From assembly GCF_002237595.1 (NCBI RefSeq), contig NZ_CP022529.1:4680001-4744000 (forward strand): 64,000 bases of DNA, given 5' to 3'. Source of the stretch: Labrenzia sp. VG12 (lineage in GTDB: Bacteria; Pseudomonadota; Alphaproteobacteria; Rhizobiales; Stappiaceae). The position numbers and the translations under genes were made by a program. Under the pieces are notes generated by a model. It saw nothing but the letters and a program-made list of their open reading frames with translations. It was not told where the DNA came from and did not search any database. This document shows, piece after piece, positions 43,632 to 52,264 of the stretch (positions are counted from its first letter, which is position 1; each line of letters starts with the position of its first letter).

Positions 43632-44169
43632 ACCAGTGGCCAGTCGGTTGGTTTCAGTTGGATGGCCAGCGGTTGGTCGCTTCAAATGGAGAGATCCGGT
43701 CATCTGCGTTCAACGGGCGCAGTAGATCTAAGCCAATTTGCTGGCCGCTGACCACGGTCGACGTTTGACAGGCCGGTTCCTCCCGCACGGGGCAAGCCCT
43801 CCCGTGCCCTGCACCCGCAGCACTCCCACCAAGGCTGCGGGTGTTTTGGTTTTACATGCCTTCCGGATTTTCAGATCCTTTAGAAACGTAGAGCATCACT
43901 CGCGCACGCTTTGTGTGCCGGACACTTTCCGTTGCCGGCGGGCTGTTGCATCTCATGACCACGTGGCTTTTGGGCCGGTGGAGTTGTGCGCGTGCAGCCT
44001 GCGCCAGCTTGCCGAAAGGTGGCCTGTTTCAATCGGTTAAATGACAGGCGTGTGAATTCATGTATCATTTTCAACGCATTTCGTGACTTGCATCTGCGAC
44101 GTTTTGACCTTAATCCCGCGCCAAGATCACGTCCCGGGTTGTGGTGACAACCTAACCCCATGAAGTCTC
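43632..44169 (+). other. Intergenic region with one terminator-like hairpin
   Basis: 538 nt without a convincing gene. A strong hairpin CACCCGCAGC (43812-43821) / GCTGCGGGTG (43834-43843) is followed by TTTTGGTTTT and would end transcripts coming from the DUF7662 gene or from an unrecognised small RNA in 43632-43811. The rest, up to zapE, presumably holds the zapE promoter. No tRNA fold found. Confidence 0.5.
43812..43853 (+). terminator. Rho-independent terminator
   Basis: A perfect 10-bp stem with a 12-nt loop and a following T-rich tract, 180 nt beyond the DUF7662 stop. Confidence 0.85.
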
Positions 44170-45351
44170 ATGGAGGGAGCAGCACCCTTGAAGATGGAAC
44201 TGCCGGTCAACCGCGCGCTGAGCGCTCGTTATGACGCCCTTGTCGCGTCCGGCGAGATTTCGGAAGACCCCGTTCAACGGGAGGCGGTGCGCCAGCTCGA
44301 TCTCCTCAACACACGCCTCGCCGAAACCAGGCTTGCCTCCAAGAAGAGTTCACTCGGCTGGCTCTTTGCCAACAAGAAGAACCAGCTCTGGGCCTCTGTT
44401 CAGGGGCTTTACATGTGGGGCGGGGTCGGGCGCGGCAAGACCATGCTGATGGACCTCTTTTACGAGGTCACGGTGATCCGCCGCAAACGCCGGGTGCATT
44501 TCCACGAGTTCATGACCGATGTGCACGAGCGGATCCACGAGCACCGCCAGGCGCACAAGCGCGGCGAGGTCAAGGGCGACGACCCGATCCCGCCGGTGGC
44601 AGCCCAGATCGCCGACGAGACACGGCTTCTGCTCTTCGACGAATTCTCCGTCACCGACATCGCCGATGCGATGATCCTTGGAAGACTGTTCACGCAGCTG
44701 TTCGAGCGCGGCGTGATTGTGGTGGCAACGTCGAATGTGGAGCCGTCAAAGCTTTACAAGGATGGCCTCAACCGGCAGCTGTTCGTGCCCTTCATCCAGA
44801 TGCTGTCCTCGAAAGTGGAAATCCTGCATCTGGATTCGCCGACGGACTACCGCCTGGAAAAGCTGGCCGGCGCGCCGATCTACATCACCCCGCTCGGGGA
44901 AGCATCGACGGCACAGATGGACGCGCTGTTCACCAAGCTGACGCACGGCATGAAGCCGCATGCCGAGGAGCTTGAGAACAAGGGCCGCAAGATCCCGGTG
45001 CCCGTTGTCGCCTCCGGCGCGGCGCGCTTTACCTTTGACGATCTGTGCATGCAGCCGCTCGGCGCCAGCGACTATCTGCGAATTGCAAATGCCTACAGCA
45101 CGGTGTTTCTGGACAATGTGCCGGTGTTGTCCAGGGCGCGCCGCAACGAGGCCAAGCGGTTCATCAACCTGATCGACACACTTTACGATAACGGCATCAA
45201 GCTGGTCGTCTCGGCAGAGGCTGAACCGCAGGATCTTTATGTCGGGGAAGACGGTACGGAGGCATTCGAGTTCGACCGTACGGCCTCCCGATTGATCGAA
45301 ATGCGGTCCGAGGCGTATCTTGCGGGAGAAAACAGGTCGGCACACGCATAA
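44170..45351 (+). CDS. zapE: Cell division protein ZapE (AFG1-like ATPase)
   Basis: 393 aa AAA-like P-loop ATPase. Walker A is GLYMWGGVGRGKTMLMDLFY, then HFHEFMTDVH, Walker B LLLFDEFSVTDIADAM and VVATSNVEPSKLYKDGLNR. Bacterial members act at the Z ring in division; the mitochondrial homologue acts in protein quality control. The ATG at 44170 overlaps a GGAGGG that could instead serve a TTG start at 44188. Placing it upstream of mdh is common in Rhizobiales. Confidence 0.93.
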   Translation: MEGAAPLKMELPVNRALSARYDALVASGEISEDPVQREAVRQLDLLNTRLAETRLASKKSSLGWLFANKKNQLWASVQGLYMWGGVGRGKTMLMDLFYEVTVIRRKRRVHFHEFMTDVHERIHEHRQAHKRGEVKGDDPIPPVAAQIADETRLLLFDEFSVTDIADAMILGRLFTQLFERGVIVVATSNVEPSKLYKDGLNRQLFVPFIQMLSSKVEILHLDSPTDYRLEKLAGAPIYITPLGEASTAQMDALFTKLTHGMKPHAEELENKGRKIPVPVVASGAARFTFDDLCMQPLGASDYLRIANAYSTVFLDNVPVLSRARRNEAKRFINLIDTLYDNGIKLVVSAEAEPQDLYVGEDGTEAFEFDRTASRLIEMRSEAYLAGENRSAHA

Positions 45352-45461
45352 GTCTGCATTCCGTATAGGGGAATTATGCAGGCGGGAAGATTTGAGAAAT
45401 TTTGCCTTGGTTTGCGCAATATTCTTTTGGCGAGGTTGCGCGCCCGAAGCAAAGGGAGTAG

Positions 45462-45487
45462 GCCATCCTCAGTCATCACAGGATGGC
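45462..45487 (+). promoter_or_regulatory. Inverted repeat in the mdh leader
   Basis: GCCATCC (45462-45468) and GGATGGC (45481-45487) are perfect inverted arms with a 12-nt loop, 36 nt upstream of the mdh ATG. It may be an operator or a leader hairpin; there is no T tract. Confidence 0.4.
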
Positions 45488-45523
45488 ATAGAGTTCCATC
45501 TTACGTAAAGGGAAACTTTCGAT

Positions 45524-46486
45524 ATGGCGCGGAACAAGATTGCCTTGATCGGCTCGGGTCAGATCGGCGGCACGCTCGCTCATCTGGCAGGTTTGAAGGA
45601 ACTGGGAGACATCGTACTCTTCGACATCGCGGAAGGCATGCCTCAGGGCAAGGCGCTCGATCTCGCAGAATCCTCCCCGGTCGACGGCTTTGATGCCAAG
45701 CTGGCAGGTGCCAACACCTACGAAGCCATCGAAGGCTCCGACGTTGTCATCGTTACCGCAGGCGTTCCGCGCAAGCCCGGCATGAGCCGCGACGATCTTC
45801 TGGAAATCAACCTGAAGGTCATGGAGCAGGTCGGCGCCGGTATCGCGAAATACGCCCCGAACGCATTCGTCATCTGCATCACCAACCCGCTCGACGCCAT
45901 GGTCTGGGCCCTGCAGAAATTCTCCGGCCTGCCGAAGAACAAGGTTGTCGGCATGGCCGGCGTGCTCGACAGCGCCCGCTTCCGTTACTTCCTGGCCGAC
46001 GAATTCAATGTTTCCGTTGAAGACGTCACCGCCTTCGTTCTGGGCGGCCACGGCGACACCATGGTTCCGCTGACCCGCTACTCCACCGTTGCCGGCATCC
46101 CGCTGACCGACCTGGTCAAGATGGGCTGGTGCACGGCCGAGCGTCTGGAAGAGATCGTCCAGCGCACCCGGGACGGCGGCGCGGAAATCGTCGGTCTCCT
46201 GAAAACCGGTTCCGCCTTCTACGCGCCGGCTTCCTCTGCCATCTCCATGGCCGAGAGCTACCTGAAGGACAAGAAGCGCGTTCTGCCTTGTGCCGCAGCC
46301 CTCGACGGCCAGTACGGCCTGAAGGACACCTATGTGGGTGTTCCGGTCGTGATCGGTTCCGAAGGCGTCGAGCGCGTCATCGAGATCGACCTGCAGGGCG
46401 ACGAGAAAGCCAATTTCGACAAGTCGGTCGCATCCGTCGACGGCCTGGTCGAAGCCTGTAAGAAAATTCAGCCGGCGCTCGCTTAA
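45524..46486 (+). CDS. mdh: Malate dehydrogenase
   Basis: 320 aa, LDH-like MDH. NAD-binding GSGQIGGTLAHLAGLK, substrate Arg regions VPRKPGMSRDDLL and NPLDAMVW, and the catalytic His in LGGHGDTMVPLTRYS. Oxidises malate to oxaloacetate. Opens the cluster mdh-sucC-sucD-sucA-sucB-...-lpd. Confidence 0.97.
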   Translation: MARNKIALIGSGQIGGTLAHLAGLKELGDIVLFDIAEGMPQGKALDLAESSPVDGFDAKLAGANTYEAIEGSDVVIVTAGVPRKPGMSRDDLLEINLKVMEQVGAGIAKYAPNAFVICITNPLDAMVWALQKFSGLPKNKVVGMAGVLDSARFRYFLADEFNVSVEDVTAFVLGGHGDTMVPLTRYSTVAGIPLTDLVKMGWCTAERLEEIVQRTRDGGAEIVGLLKTGSAFYAPASSAISMAESYLKDKKRVLPCAAALDGQYGLKDTYVGVPVVIGSEGVERVIEIDLQGDEKANFDKSVASVDGLVEACKKIQPALA

Positions 46487-46564
46487 ACAGCGGCACCGAC
46501 CTGAAACCGTTAGGGCCGCACCCGGTCTTGATCCGGGGCGGCCTGCCGATCACGGGGGAACACC

Positions 46565-47758
46565 ATGAATATTCATGAATATCAGGCCAAGGCCGTGCTG
46601 AAGGAATTTGGCGCTCCGGTGGCCGAGGGCGTCGCCATTTTCTCGGCCGACGAAGCTGAAGCGGCTGCGAAGCAGCTGCCAGGCCCGCTCTGGGTGGTCA
46701 AGACCCAGATCCATGCCGGCGGCCGCGGCAAGGGCAAGTTCAAGGAATTGCCGGAAGACGCCAAGGGCGGCGTTCGCCTGGCCTTCTCGCTGGACGAAGT
46801 CACCGCGCACGCCAGGGAAATGCTGGGCAACACGCTGGTCACCAAGCAGACCGGACCGGCCGGCAAGGTGGTCAACCGTCTTTACATCGAAGATGGCGCT
46901 GACATCGAGCGCGAGCTTTACCTCTCCATCCTGGTCGACCGCACCGTTGGCCGTCCGGCCTTCGTCGTCTCCACCGAGGGCGGCATGGACATCGAGGCGG
47001 TTGCCGAAGAGACCCCTGAAAAGATCATCACCCTGCCGATCGACCCGGAAACCGGCGTCACCGAGGCAGATGCCGGCAAGCTCTGCGATGCCCTGGAACT
47101 CTCCGGTGCGGCTCGCGAAGACGGCATGACCCTGTTCCCGATCCTGCACAAGGCCTTTGTCGAAAAGGACATGAGCCTTCTGGAAGTGAACCCGCTGATC
47201 GTCATGAAGGACGGCCGCCTGCGCGTTCTCGATGCCAAGGTCTCCTTCGACGGCAACGCGCTCTTCCGCCACGACGACATCATGGCGCTGCGCGATGTCA
47301 CCGAGGAAGACGCCAAGGAAATCGAAGCCTCCAAGCATGACCTTGCCTATGTCGCTCTCGACGGCGACATCGGCTGCATGGTCAATGGTGCCGGCCTTGC
47401 CATGGCGACCATGGACATCATCAAGCTCTACGGTGCCGAGCCGGCGAACTTCCTTGATGTTGGCGGTGGCGCCTCGAAAGAGAAGGTGACGGCCGCGTTC
47501 AAGATCATCACCTCCGATCCGAACGTGAAGGGCATCCTGGTCAACATCTTTGGCGGCATCATGCGCTGCGACGTGATCGCGGAAGGCGTGGTGGCAGCCG
47601 TCAAGGAAGTCGGCCTTCAGGTTCCGCTCGTTGTCCGCCTGGAAGGCACCAATGTGGAACTCGGCAAGAAGATCATCAACGAAAGCGGTCTCAACGTGAT
47701 CGCCGCCGATGATCTCGACGACGCCGCCCAGAAAATCGTGAAAGCGGTCAAGGGTTAA
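46565..47758 (+). CDS. sucC: Succinyl-CoA synthetase beta subunit (ADP-forming)
   Basis: 397 aa. ATP-grasp N-terminal part (MNIHEYQAKAVLKEFGAPV, KTQIHAGGRGKGKFK) and the C-terminal ligase-CoA domain (GDIGCMVNGAGLAMATMDI, GVLVNIFGGIMRCDVIAEG-type block). Substrate-level phosphorylation step of the TCA cycle together with SucD. Confidence 0.97.
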   Translation: MNIHEYQAKAVLKEFGAPVAEGVAIFSADEAEAAAKQLPGPLWVVKTQIHAGGRGKGKFKELPEDAKGGVRLAFSLDEVTAHAREMLGNTLVTKQTGPAGKVVNRLYIEDGADIERELYLSILVDRTVGRPAFVVSTEGGMDIEAVAEETPEKIITLPIDPETGVTEADAGKLCDALELSGAAREDGMTLFPILHKAFVEKDMSLLEVNPLIVMKDGRLRVLDAKVSFDGNALFRHDDIMALRDVTEEDAKEIEASKHDLAYVALDGDIGCMVNGAGLAMATMDIIKLYGAEPANFLDVGGGASKEKVTAAFKIITSDPNVKGILVNIFGGIMRCDVIAEGVVAAVKEVGLQVPLVVRLEGTNVELGKKIINESGLNVIAADDLDDAAQKIVKAVKG

Positions 47759-47778
47759 GCCCGGAGGTACGTTCGAAA

Positions 47779-48090
47779 TTGCTTGGTGAGATTCTGCTTC
47801 TCTTTATGGCCCTGTATAGCTCAGCAATATTGTCCATCTTGATATTTGCTCTCGCGCGGGTCCGTACAATGGGCAGGACTGAGGATTGGCTTTCAGCCCT
47901 CGTAATCGGGTTAGGGATAACCGCTAGCGGGTACCATTGGTATCTGCTGTCATCCCAAGCTCAGTTACTAGGCCGGTCATTCGTCCAGTTTTTCGCAGCA
48001 CATCTCACCTTGTCCTGCCTGATTTCACTAGCGGTTTACAGCGCAGGCATTTGGTTTCGAAAGCGTGCCATGAACACGAAGGAAATTTGA
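47779..48090 (+). CDS. Small membrane protein inside the sucC-sucD interval
   Basis: 103 aa from a TTG at 47779 (GGAGGT 9-10 nt upstream); a shorter form from ATG 47806 is possible. Three hydrophobic helices (about residues 3-25, 38-58, 69-92) and a basic C-terminus (RKRAMNTKEI). Its GC content and codon use differ from the strongly biased sucC and sucD around it, suggesting later insertion. It ends 3 nt before sucD. No family recognised. Confidence 0.6.
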   Translation: MLGEILLLFMALYSSAILSILIFALARVRTMGRTEDWLSALVIGLGITASGYHWYLLSSQAQLLGRSFVQFFAAHLTLSCLISLAVYSAGIWFRKRAMNTKEI

Positions 48091-48093
48091 CAG

Positions 48094-48999
48094 ATGTCGA
48101 TCCTCGTCAATAAAGACACGAAAATCATCGTTCAGGGCCTGACCGGCAAGACCGGCACGTTCCACACGGAACAGGCACTGGAATATTACGGCACCAAGAT
48201 GGTCGCCGGCGTTCATCCAAAAAAGGGTGGCGAGACCTGGGGCAGCGTGGAAAGCGCTGCTCAGCTGCCAATCTTTGCTTCCGTTGGCGAAGCCAGGGAA
48301 GCCACCGGTGCGGATGCCTCCGTGATCTACGTCCCGCCGGCAGGCGCGGGCGCTGCGATCATCGAGGCGATCGAAGCGGAAATTCCGTTCATCGTCTGCA
48401 TCACCGAAGGCATCCCGGTGGCCGACATGGTCAAGGTCAAGGCCAAGCTGGACAAGTCCAACTCGCGCCTGCTCGGTCCGAACTGCCCGGGCATCCTGAC
48501 ACCGGAAGAATGCAAGATCGGCATCATGCCGGGCTCCATCTTCAAGAAGGGCTCCGTTGGCGTCGTCTCCCGCTCCGGCACACTGACTTATGAGGCGGTC
48601 TTCCAGACCACCAATGCCGGCCTTGGCCAGACCACGGCTGTCGGCATCGGCGGCGACCCGGTCAAGGGCACCGAGTTCATCGACGTCCTGGAAATGTTCC
48701 TGGCTGATGACGAGACCCAGTCGATCATCATGATCGGCGAGATCGGCGGTTCGGCCGAAGAGGAAGCAGCGCAGTTCCTGAAGGACGAAGCCAGGAAGGG
48801 CCGCAAGAAGCCGATGGCCGGCTTCATCGCGGGCCGCACGGCGCCTCCGGGCCGCACCATGGGCCATGCCGGTGCTGTGATTTCCGGCGGCAAGGGCGGT
48901 GCGGAAGACAAGATCGCCGCCATGGAAGAGGCCGGCATCAAGGTGTCGCCGTCTCCGGCAAAGCTCGGCGAGACTCTTCTCGAAGTCTTGAAGGGCTAA
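48094..48999 (+). CDS. sucD: Succinyl-CoA synthetase alpha subunit
   Basis: 301 aa. CoA-binding Rossmann domain (ILVNKDTKIIVQGLTGKTGTFH) and the ligase domain with the phospho-His in GHAGAVISGGKGGAEDKIAAM. LLGPNCPGILTPEECKIGIM is also diagnostic. Partner of SucC. Confidence 0.97.
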   Translation: MSILVNKDTKIIVQGLTGKTGTFHTEQALEYYGTKMVAGVHPKKGGETWGSVESAAQLPIFASVGEAREATGADASVIYVPPAGAGAAIIEAIEAEIPFIVCITEGIPVADMVKVKAKLDKSNSRLLGPNCPGILTPEECKIGIMPGSIFKKGSVGVVSRSGTLTYEAVFQTTNAGLGQTTAVGIGGDPVKGTEFIDVLEMFLADDETQSIIMIGEIGGSAEEEAAQFLKDEARKGRKKPMAGFIAGRTAPPGRTMGHAGAVISGGKGGAEDKIAAMEEAGIKVSPSPAKLGETLLEVLKG

Positions 49000-49211
49000 A
49001 AACCAGGATTATCTGTGGCAGAAAGCGGAAACTGTTTACGTTTTCTGCTGCATGGTGAAAGGTGGGTTGCGGCGCCGATTGTGCCGCGCCCAATATTCGA
49101 GGGGCTGGTGAGACAGGGCAACCTGACACCGGTCATGTTAGGGAACCGGCCGCGGGTCATATTATCGGCCCGCCTAAACAAAAAGGGCGGAGCAGCCCTC
49201 CGCTAAAGGAC

Positions 49212-52199
49212 ATGGCACGGCAGGAAGCGAACAACGTATTCGCACTGACGTCGTTGCTTTACGGCGCCAACGCAGCCTATATCGAAGACCTCTACGCACA
49301 GTACAAGACAGATCCGAACTCGGTTGATGCCGAGTGGCGGGACTTCTTTGCTGCCTTCCAGGACGAGAAAGACGCCGTCCTGAAGGAAGCACGCGGGGCA
49401 ACCTGGAAACGCAAGGACTGGCCGATCGAGGCCAATGGCGACCTGGTCAACGCCTTTGACGGCAACTGGGGTCCGATCGAACAGAAGATCGGCGACAAGC
49501 TGAAGAAGAAGGCGGAAGCCAAGGGCGCGCCGATTTCCGACACAGAGGTCCATCAGGCGACGCGCGATTCCGTGCGTGCCCTGATGATGATCCGTGCCTA
49601 CCGGATGCGCGGTCACCTGCACGCCGATCTCGATCCGCTCGGGCTGGCCGGCAAGGGCGACCATGAAGAACTGCACCCGTCTTCCTATGGCTTTGTCGAA
49701 GCCGACTGGGACCGCAAGATCTTCATCGATCACGTGCTCGGCCTCGAATACGCCACCATCCGCGAGATGCTGGAGATCCTGAAGCGGACCTATTGCTCGA
49801 CCCTTGGCGTCGAGTTCATGCACATTTCCGATCCGGCCGCCAAGGCCTGGATCCAGGAGCGCATCGAAGGCCCGGACAAGCAGGTGGCCTTCACCTCGGA
49901 AGGCAAGAAGGCGATCCTGAACAAGCTGGTCGAGGCTGAGGGCTTCGAAAAGTTCCTGGACGTCAAATACACCGGCACCAAGCGTTTCGGCCTGGATGGC
50001 GGCGAGGCCCTGATCCCGGCGCTTGAGCAGATCATCAAGCGTGGCGGCCAGATGGGTCTGAAGGACATCGTGCTCGGCATGGCCCACCGTGGCCGTCTGA
50101 ACGTGCTGTCCCAGGTGATGGGCAAACCGCATCGCGCCATTTTCCACGAGTTCAAGGGCGGGTCCTACGCCCCGGACGAAGTGGAAGGCTCCGGCGACGT
50201 GAAGTACCACCTCGGTGCGTCCTCCGACCGGACCTTCGACGACAACAACGTTCACCTGTCGCTGACGGCGAACCCGTCGCACCTGGAAATCGTGAACCCG
50301 GTCGTCCTCGGCAAGTCCCGCGCCAAGCAGGACCAGCTCGCAGCGGACGAAAACGGCAACTTCATCGAGACGACCGAAGTCGATCGCGGCACGGTTCTGC
50401 CGCTGCTGCTGCACGGCGATGCGGCCTTTGCCGGCCAGGGTGTCGTGGCCGAGTGTTTCGGTCTGTCCGCCCTGCGCGGGCACCGCACCGGCGGCTCGAT
50501 CCATGTGATCATCAACAACCAGATCGGCTTCACCACCAACCCGCGATTCTCGCGTTCCTCGCCCTATCCGTCGGACATGGCGAAGGTGATCGAATCGCCG
50601 ATCTTCCACGTCAATGCGGATGATCCGGAAGCGGTTGTCTTCGCGGCGAAGATCGCGATCGAGTTCCGCCAGACGTTCCACCGCCCCGTCGTCATCGACA
50701 TGATCTGCTACCGCCGCTTCGGCCACAACGAGGGCGACGAGCCGGCGTTCACGCAGCCGATCATGTACCGCAAGATCCGCAAGCACGCGACGACGCTTCA
50801 GCTCTATTCCGAGCGCCTGGTCAATGAAGGCGTTCTGAGCCAGGAAGAAGTCGACCGGATGAAGGCCGACTGGCGCAAGCATCTGGACATCGAGTTCGAC
50901 AGCGGCCAGGCCTTCAAGCCGAACAAGGCCGACTGGCTGGACGGCAAGTGGTCCGGCCTGAAACGGGCCGATGACGAAGAAGATCCGCGCCGCGGCGAAA
51001 CCGGTCTTCCGGTTGACGAATTGAAGGAAATCGGCCGGGCGCTGACCCATGTGCCGGATGGCTTCAACATTCACCGCACGATTGCGCGCTTCATGAACCA
51101 CCGGGAGCGCATGGTCGAGACCGGAGAGGGCATCGATTGGGCCACCGCCGAAGCGCTCGCATTCGCGTCGCTTCTGAAGGAAGGCCATCCGATCCGCCTG
51201 TCCGGTCAGGACTGCGAACGCGGCACCTTCTCGCAGCGCCACTCCGTGCTCTACGACCAGGAAGACGAAAGCCGCTACATTCCGCTGAACCACATTTCGC
51301 CCGACCAGCAGCGCTACGAGGTCATCAACTCGATGCTGTCGGAAGAGGCTGTGCTTGGCTTTGAATACGGCTATTCGCTGGCCGAGCCGCGGGCGCTGAC
51401 CATGTGGGAAGCCCAGTTCGGCGACTTTGCCAATGGCGCGCAGGTTCTGTTCGACCAGTTCATCTCGTCGGGCGAACGCAAGTGGTTGCGCATGTCCGGT
51501 CTCGTCTGCCTTCTGCCGCATGGCTACGAGGGCCAGGGTCCGGAACACTCCTCCGCCCGCCTGGAGCGTTTCCTTCAACTCTGCGCGGAAGACAACATGC
51601 AGGTGGCGAACTGTTCGACACCGGCCAACTACTTCCACATCCTGCGCCGTCAGCTGCGCCGCGACATCCGCAAGCCGCTGATCCTGATGACGCCGAAATC
51701 GCTTCTGCGTCACAAGAAGGCGGTATCGAAGATCGAGGAACTCGGTCCGGATTCGACCTTCCACCGGCTGCTCTGGGACGACTGGGGCCACAACCTCAAT
51801 GCCGACGGCAAGCTGGTTGCGGACGACAAGATCCGGCGGGTCGTGATGTGTTCGGGCAAGGTCTATTACGACCTCTTCGAAGAGCGCGAGAAGCGCGGCA
51901 TCAACGACGTCTACCTGATGCGTGTCGAGCAGCTCTACCCGTTCCCGAAAAAGGCGCTCATGCTTGAACTGGCGCGCTTCCCGCAGGCCGAGATGGTCTG
52001 GTGTCAGGAAGAGCCGAAAAACATGGGCAGCTGGTTCTTCGTCGAGCCGTATATCGAGTGGGTCCTGGGTCAGATCGACGCCAAGCACCAGCGCCCGCGC
52101 TATGCCGGCCGCAATGCAATGGCCTCGACCGCGACCGGTCTGATGTCCGCGCATCTGGCGCAGCTGCAGGCGTTCCTCGAAGAAGCGCTCGGAGACTAA
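49212..52199 (+). CDS. sucA: 2-oxoglutarate dehydrogenase E1 component
   Basis: 995 aa, thiamine-diphosphate dependent decarboxylase. N-terminal LYGANAAYIEDLYAQY and YRMRGHLHADLDPLG, then GMAHRGRLNVL, the ThDP-binding GDAAFAGQGVVAECFGLSAL to IINNQIGFTT, and the C-terminal transketolase-like half with HGYEGQGPEHSSARLERFLQ. The ATG at 49212 is chosen by homology; the short spacing to AAAGGA is suboptimal and the 150-nt in-frame extension to 49062 is not family-like. E1 of the OGDH complex with SucB and Lpd. Confidence 0.96.
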   Translation: MARQEANNVFALTSLLYGANAAYIEDLYAQYKTDPNSVDAEWRDFFAAFQDEKDAVLKEARGATWKRKDWPIEANGDLVNAFDGNWGPIEQKIGDKLKKKAEAKGAPISDTEVHQATRDSVRALMMIRAYRMRGHLHADLDPLGLAGKGDHEELHPSSYGFVEADWDRKIFIDHVLGLEYATIREMLEILKRTYCSTLGVEFMHISDPAAKAWIQERIEGPDKQVAFTSEGKKAILNKLVEAEGFEKFLDVKYTGTKRFGLDGGEALIPALEQIIKRGGQMGLKDIVLGMAHRGRLNVLSQVMGKPHRAIFHEFKGGSYAPDEVEGSGDVKYHLGASSDRTFDDNNVHLSLTANPSHLEIVNPVVLGKSRAKQDQLAADENGNFIETTEVDRGTVLPLLLHGDAAFAGQGVVAECFGLSALRGHRTGGSIHVIINNQIGFTTNPRFSRSSPYPSDMAKVIESPIFHVNADDPEAVVFAAKIAIEFRQTFHRPVVIDMICYRRFGHNEGDEPAFTQPIMYRKIRKHATTLQLYSERLVNEGVLSQEEVDRMKADWRKHLDIEFDSGQAFKPNKADWLDGKWSGLKRADDEEDPRRGETGLPVDELKEIGRALTHVPDGFNIHRTIARFMNHRERMVETGEGIDWATAEALAFASLLKEGHPIRLSGQDCERGTFSQRHSVLYDQEDESRYIPLNHISPDQQRYEVINSMLSEEAVLGFEYGYSLAEPRALTMWEAQFGDFANGAQVLFDQFISSGERKWLRMSGLVCLLPHGYEGQGPEHSSARLERFLQLCAEDNMQVANCSTPANYFHILRRQLRRDIRKPLILMTPKSLLRHKKAVSKIEELGPDSTFHRLLWDDWGHNLNADGKLVADDKIRRVVMCSGKVYYDLFEEREKRGINDVYLMRVEQLYPFPKKALMLELARFPQAEMVWCQEEPKNMGSWFFVEPYIEWVLGQIDAKHQRPRYAGRNAMASTATGLMSAHLAQLQAFLEEALGD

Positions 52200-52204
52200 T
52201 CCTT

Positions 52205-52227
52205 GAGAGGGCCTTCGGGCCCTCTTC
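52205..52227 (+). promoter_or_regulatory. Intercistronic hairpin between sucA and sucB
   Basis: AGAGGGCC-TTC-GGGCCCTCT, a tight GC-rich stem-loop 5 nt after the sucA stop, without a real T run (TCTCAAAATTT follows). It may partly terminate or protect the sucA mRNA end and so set the E1:E2 ratio. Confidence 0.6.
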
Positions 52228-52264
52228 TCAAAATTTGGCCAGGTAATTTTAAGAGAAGGCGACC

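Noticed and set aside
43632..43811. Possible tRNA, tmRNA piece or 6S RNA before the 43812 terminator
   Set aside because: No cloverleaf, no TPsiC-like GTTCRANNC in the right context, and no 6S-like long helix could be found by eye; kept only as unassigned intergenic DNA.
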